Assembly: GCA_946479225.1 (NCBI GenBank)
Contig: CAMLFI010000214.1
Location: 1 to 5,322, forward strand
DNA from: an uncultured Mucilaginibacter sp.
Lineage (GTDB): Bacteria > Bacteroidota > Bacteroidia > Sphingobacteriales > Sphingobacteriaceae
Direction: 5' to 3'
Length of the DNA: 5,322 nt
Position numbers and translations under genes: made by a program. Under the pieces are notes generated by a model, which was given only the letters and a program-made list of their open reading frames with translations, made no database searches and was not told the origin of the DNA. Positions 4,448-5,322 of the stretch are shown piece after piece. Position 1 is the stretch's first letter, and every line of letters begins with the position of its first letter.

Positions 4448-5322
4448 ATGTATAAAAACGTACTCAAACAATGCAGACTTTTTACAACAATTGTAATTTT
4501 TACCTGCCTCTCGGCATATAATGCCACCGCTCAAATGACCTTAAACGGACAAATAAGGCCGCGTGCAGAATCAAGAAACGGATTTGGAAACCTTGTTTTA
4601 AAGGACTCTAAAAACGCTGGTTTTGTATCACAACGAACAAGATTAATTTTTGGATATAAATGGGACAGACTAACTGTTGGTGCCAGCATACAGGATGTAC
4701 GCGTGTGGGGCGCGGATGCATCTTCAACATCGGCTACTGACAACAGACTGTTCTTACACGAAGGTTGGGCCGAGCTTACGCTGGCCAACAAAGCCGATAC
4801 GACCATCGGTTTTAAATGGTTTGACCAATTGTCATTAAAAATAGGCCGTCAGGAATTGATCTATGACGATTCCAGATTGATTGGTAATCTAGACTGGTTG
4901 CAACAAGGCCGCCGCCATGACATGGCTTTATTAAAATTGATGCACCACGGATGGCAAGTTGATTTAGGTTATGCTTATAACCAAAACAGCGACGCTTTTG
5001 GTTTAACTAATACAGATTATGTACCGGCAAACTTACCGGCTACTGTAAAAAATTCTTTAGGCACTTTAGTTGCCGCTCCGGCAGGTATGCTTCCACTGGC
5101 CCCCGGTGGGAGCGCTGCCAATAACAGTGCAAAAACAGGCACACCTGTTTTTGCCAACCCGCCGGGCACCAATGGTGCTACACAGCAATACAAATCCTTC
5201 ACAAGTTTGTACGTCAGCAAAAAGTTTGATCAAACGAAGGTTTCAGGGCTGTTTTTTAACGACAGATTTGGAAAATACCGTTTAGACTCTGTAGGTACCG
5301 CTGCGACCGGTTACGTATACGG
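4448..5322 (+). CDS. Alginate-export-family outer-membrane beta-barrel protein (porin), 3' end beyond window
   Basis: A plus-strand frame from the ATG at 4448 stays open for 291 codons to the right edge. Residues 1-29 are a clear Sec signal peptide: basic MYKNVLKQCR, hydrophobic LFTTIVIFTCLSA, and a cut near NATAQ. The mature part shows amphipathic beta strands typical of barrels, for example SQRTRLIFGYKW (61-72) and VDLGYAYNQN (171-180). The stretch LSLKIGRQELIYDDSRLIGN at 128-147 followed by LDWLQQGRRHD resembles the alginate export family (AlgE-like, Pfam PF13372 from memory). Residues about 190-245 are an Ala/Pro/Gly/Asn-rich stretch without strand pattern, probably a long surface loop. 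The gene follows nirD after 98 bases in the same direction. In Bacteroidota such porins often accompany nitrate/nitrite genes, so passage of nitrate, nitrite or a related solute is more likely than alginate; that is inferred from position. A lipobox was looked for at Cys20 and not found. Confidence 0.85.
   Translation, partial: MYKNVLKQCRLFTTIVIFTCLSAYNATAQMTLNGQIRPRAESRNGFGNLVLKDSKNAGFVSQRTRLIFGYKWDRLTVGASIQDVRVWGADASSTSATDNRLFLHEGWAELTLANKADTTIGFKWFDQLSLKIGRQELIYDDSRLIGNLDWLQQGRRHDMALLKLMHHGWQVDLGYAYNQNSDAFGLTNTDYVPANLPATVKNSLGTLVAAPAGMLPLAPGGSAANNSAKTGTPVFANPPGTNGATQQYKSFTSLYVSKKFDQTKVSGLFFNDRFGKYRLDSVGTAATGYVY

Noticed and set aside
4500..4512. Lipoprotein signal at Cys20 of the porin
   Set aside because: The residues before the Cys (I-F-T) do not fit a lipobox, and a normal Sec cleavage site follows at NATAQ.
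5070..5285. Short plus- and minus-strand open frames inside the porin gene
   Set aside because: The porin frame runs through this stretch with signal peptide and barrel pattern; the other frames have no family resemblance.

Overview
The window looks like chromosomal DNA from a Bacteroidota bacterium, most likely of the Sphingobacteriaceae (Mucilaginibacter/Pedobacter type). This is inferred from the protein families, the A-rich ribosome-binding regions without Shine-Dalgarno motifs, and a TTG-N20-TAnnTTTG-like promoter. No database search was possible.

Layout. Positions 1-302 (minus) hold the N-terminal part of a conserved hypothetical, probably membrane-associated protein that runs off the left edge. 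Positions 429-659 (plus) encode a small, very acidic hypothetical protein. Positions 715-1065 (minus) encode a compact Bacteroidota-specific protein (DUF7009-like). The last two genes converge on a near-perfect bidirectional terminator (664-697). A 391-bp, very AT-rich divergent intergenic region (1066-1456) follows. It separates the DUF7009-like gene from a nitrite-reduction operon: nirB (1457-3949), nirD (3993-4349) and a signal-peptide-bearing alginate-export-type outer-membrane beta-barrel gene (4448 to the right edge, incomplete).

How the genes work together. NirB (FAD, NAD(H), Fe-S, siroheme) and NirD (a Rieske-type subunit that keeps all four cluster ligands) form the cytoplasmic NADH-dependent nitrite reductase that converts nitrite to ammonium. 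The porin is the likely outer-membrane entry route for nitrate, nitrite or a related solute, though this rests on position only. Transporter and nitrate reductase genes would be expected beyond the right edge.

The most interesting content is non-coding. (i) A paired motif, CACA-N4-TTGGTCG followed by ATTGTG, stands in front of both divergent genes. (ii) The copy before nirB is built into a perfect 10-bp inverted repeat placed at the predicted transcription start. (iii) The nine bases GGTCGCATT recur between nirD and the porin gene, so both gene starts present GGTCGCAT in the loop of a hairpin. (iv) That second hairpin folds better as minus-strand RNA and is followed there by seven U, so it may be an intrinsic terminator facing the wrong way, against antisense transcription. 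These suggest a local regulatory circuit for nitrite assimilation, but none of this is proven from the sequence alone.
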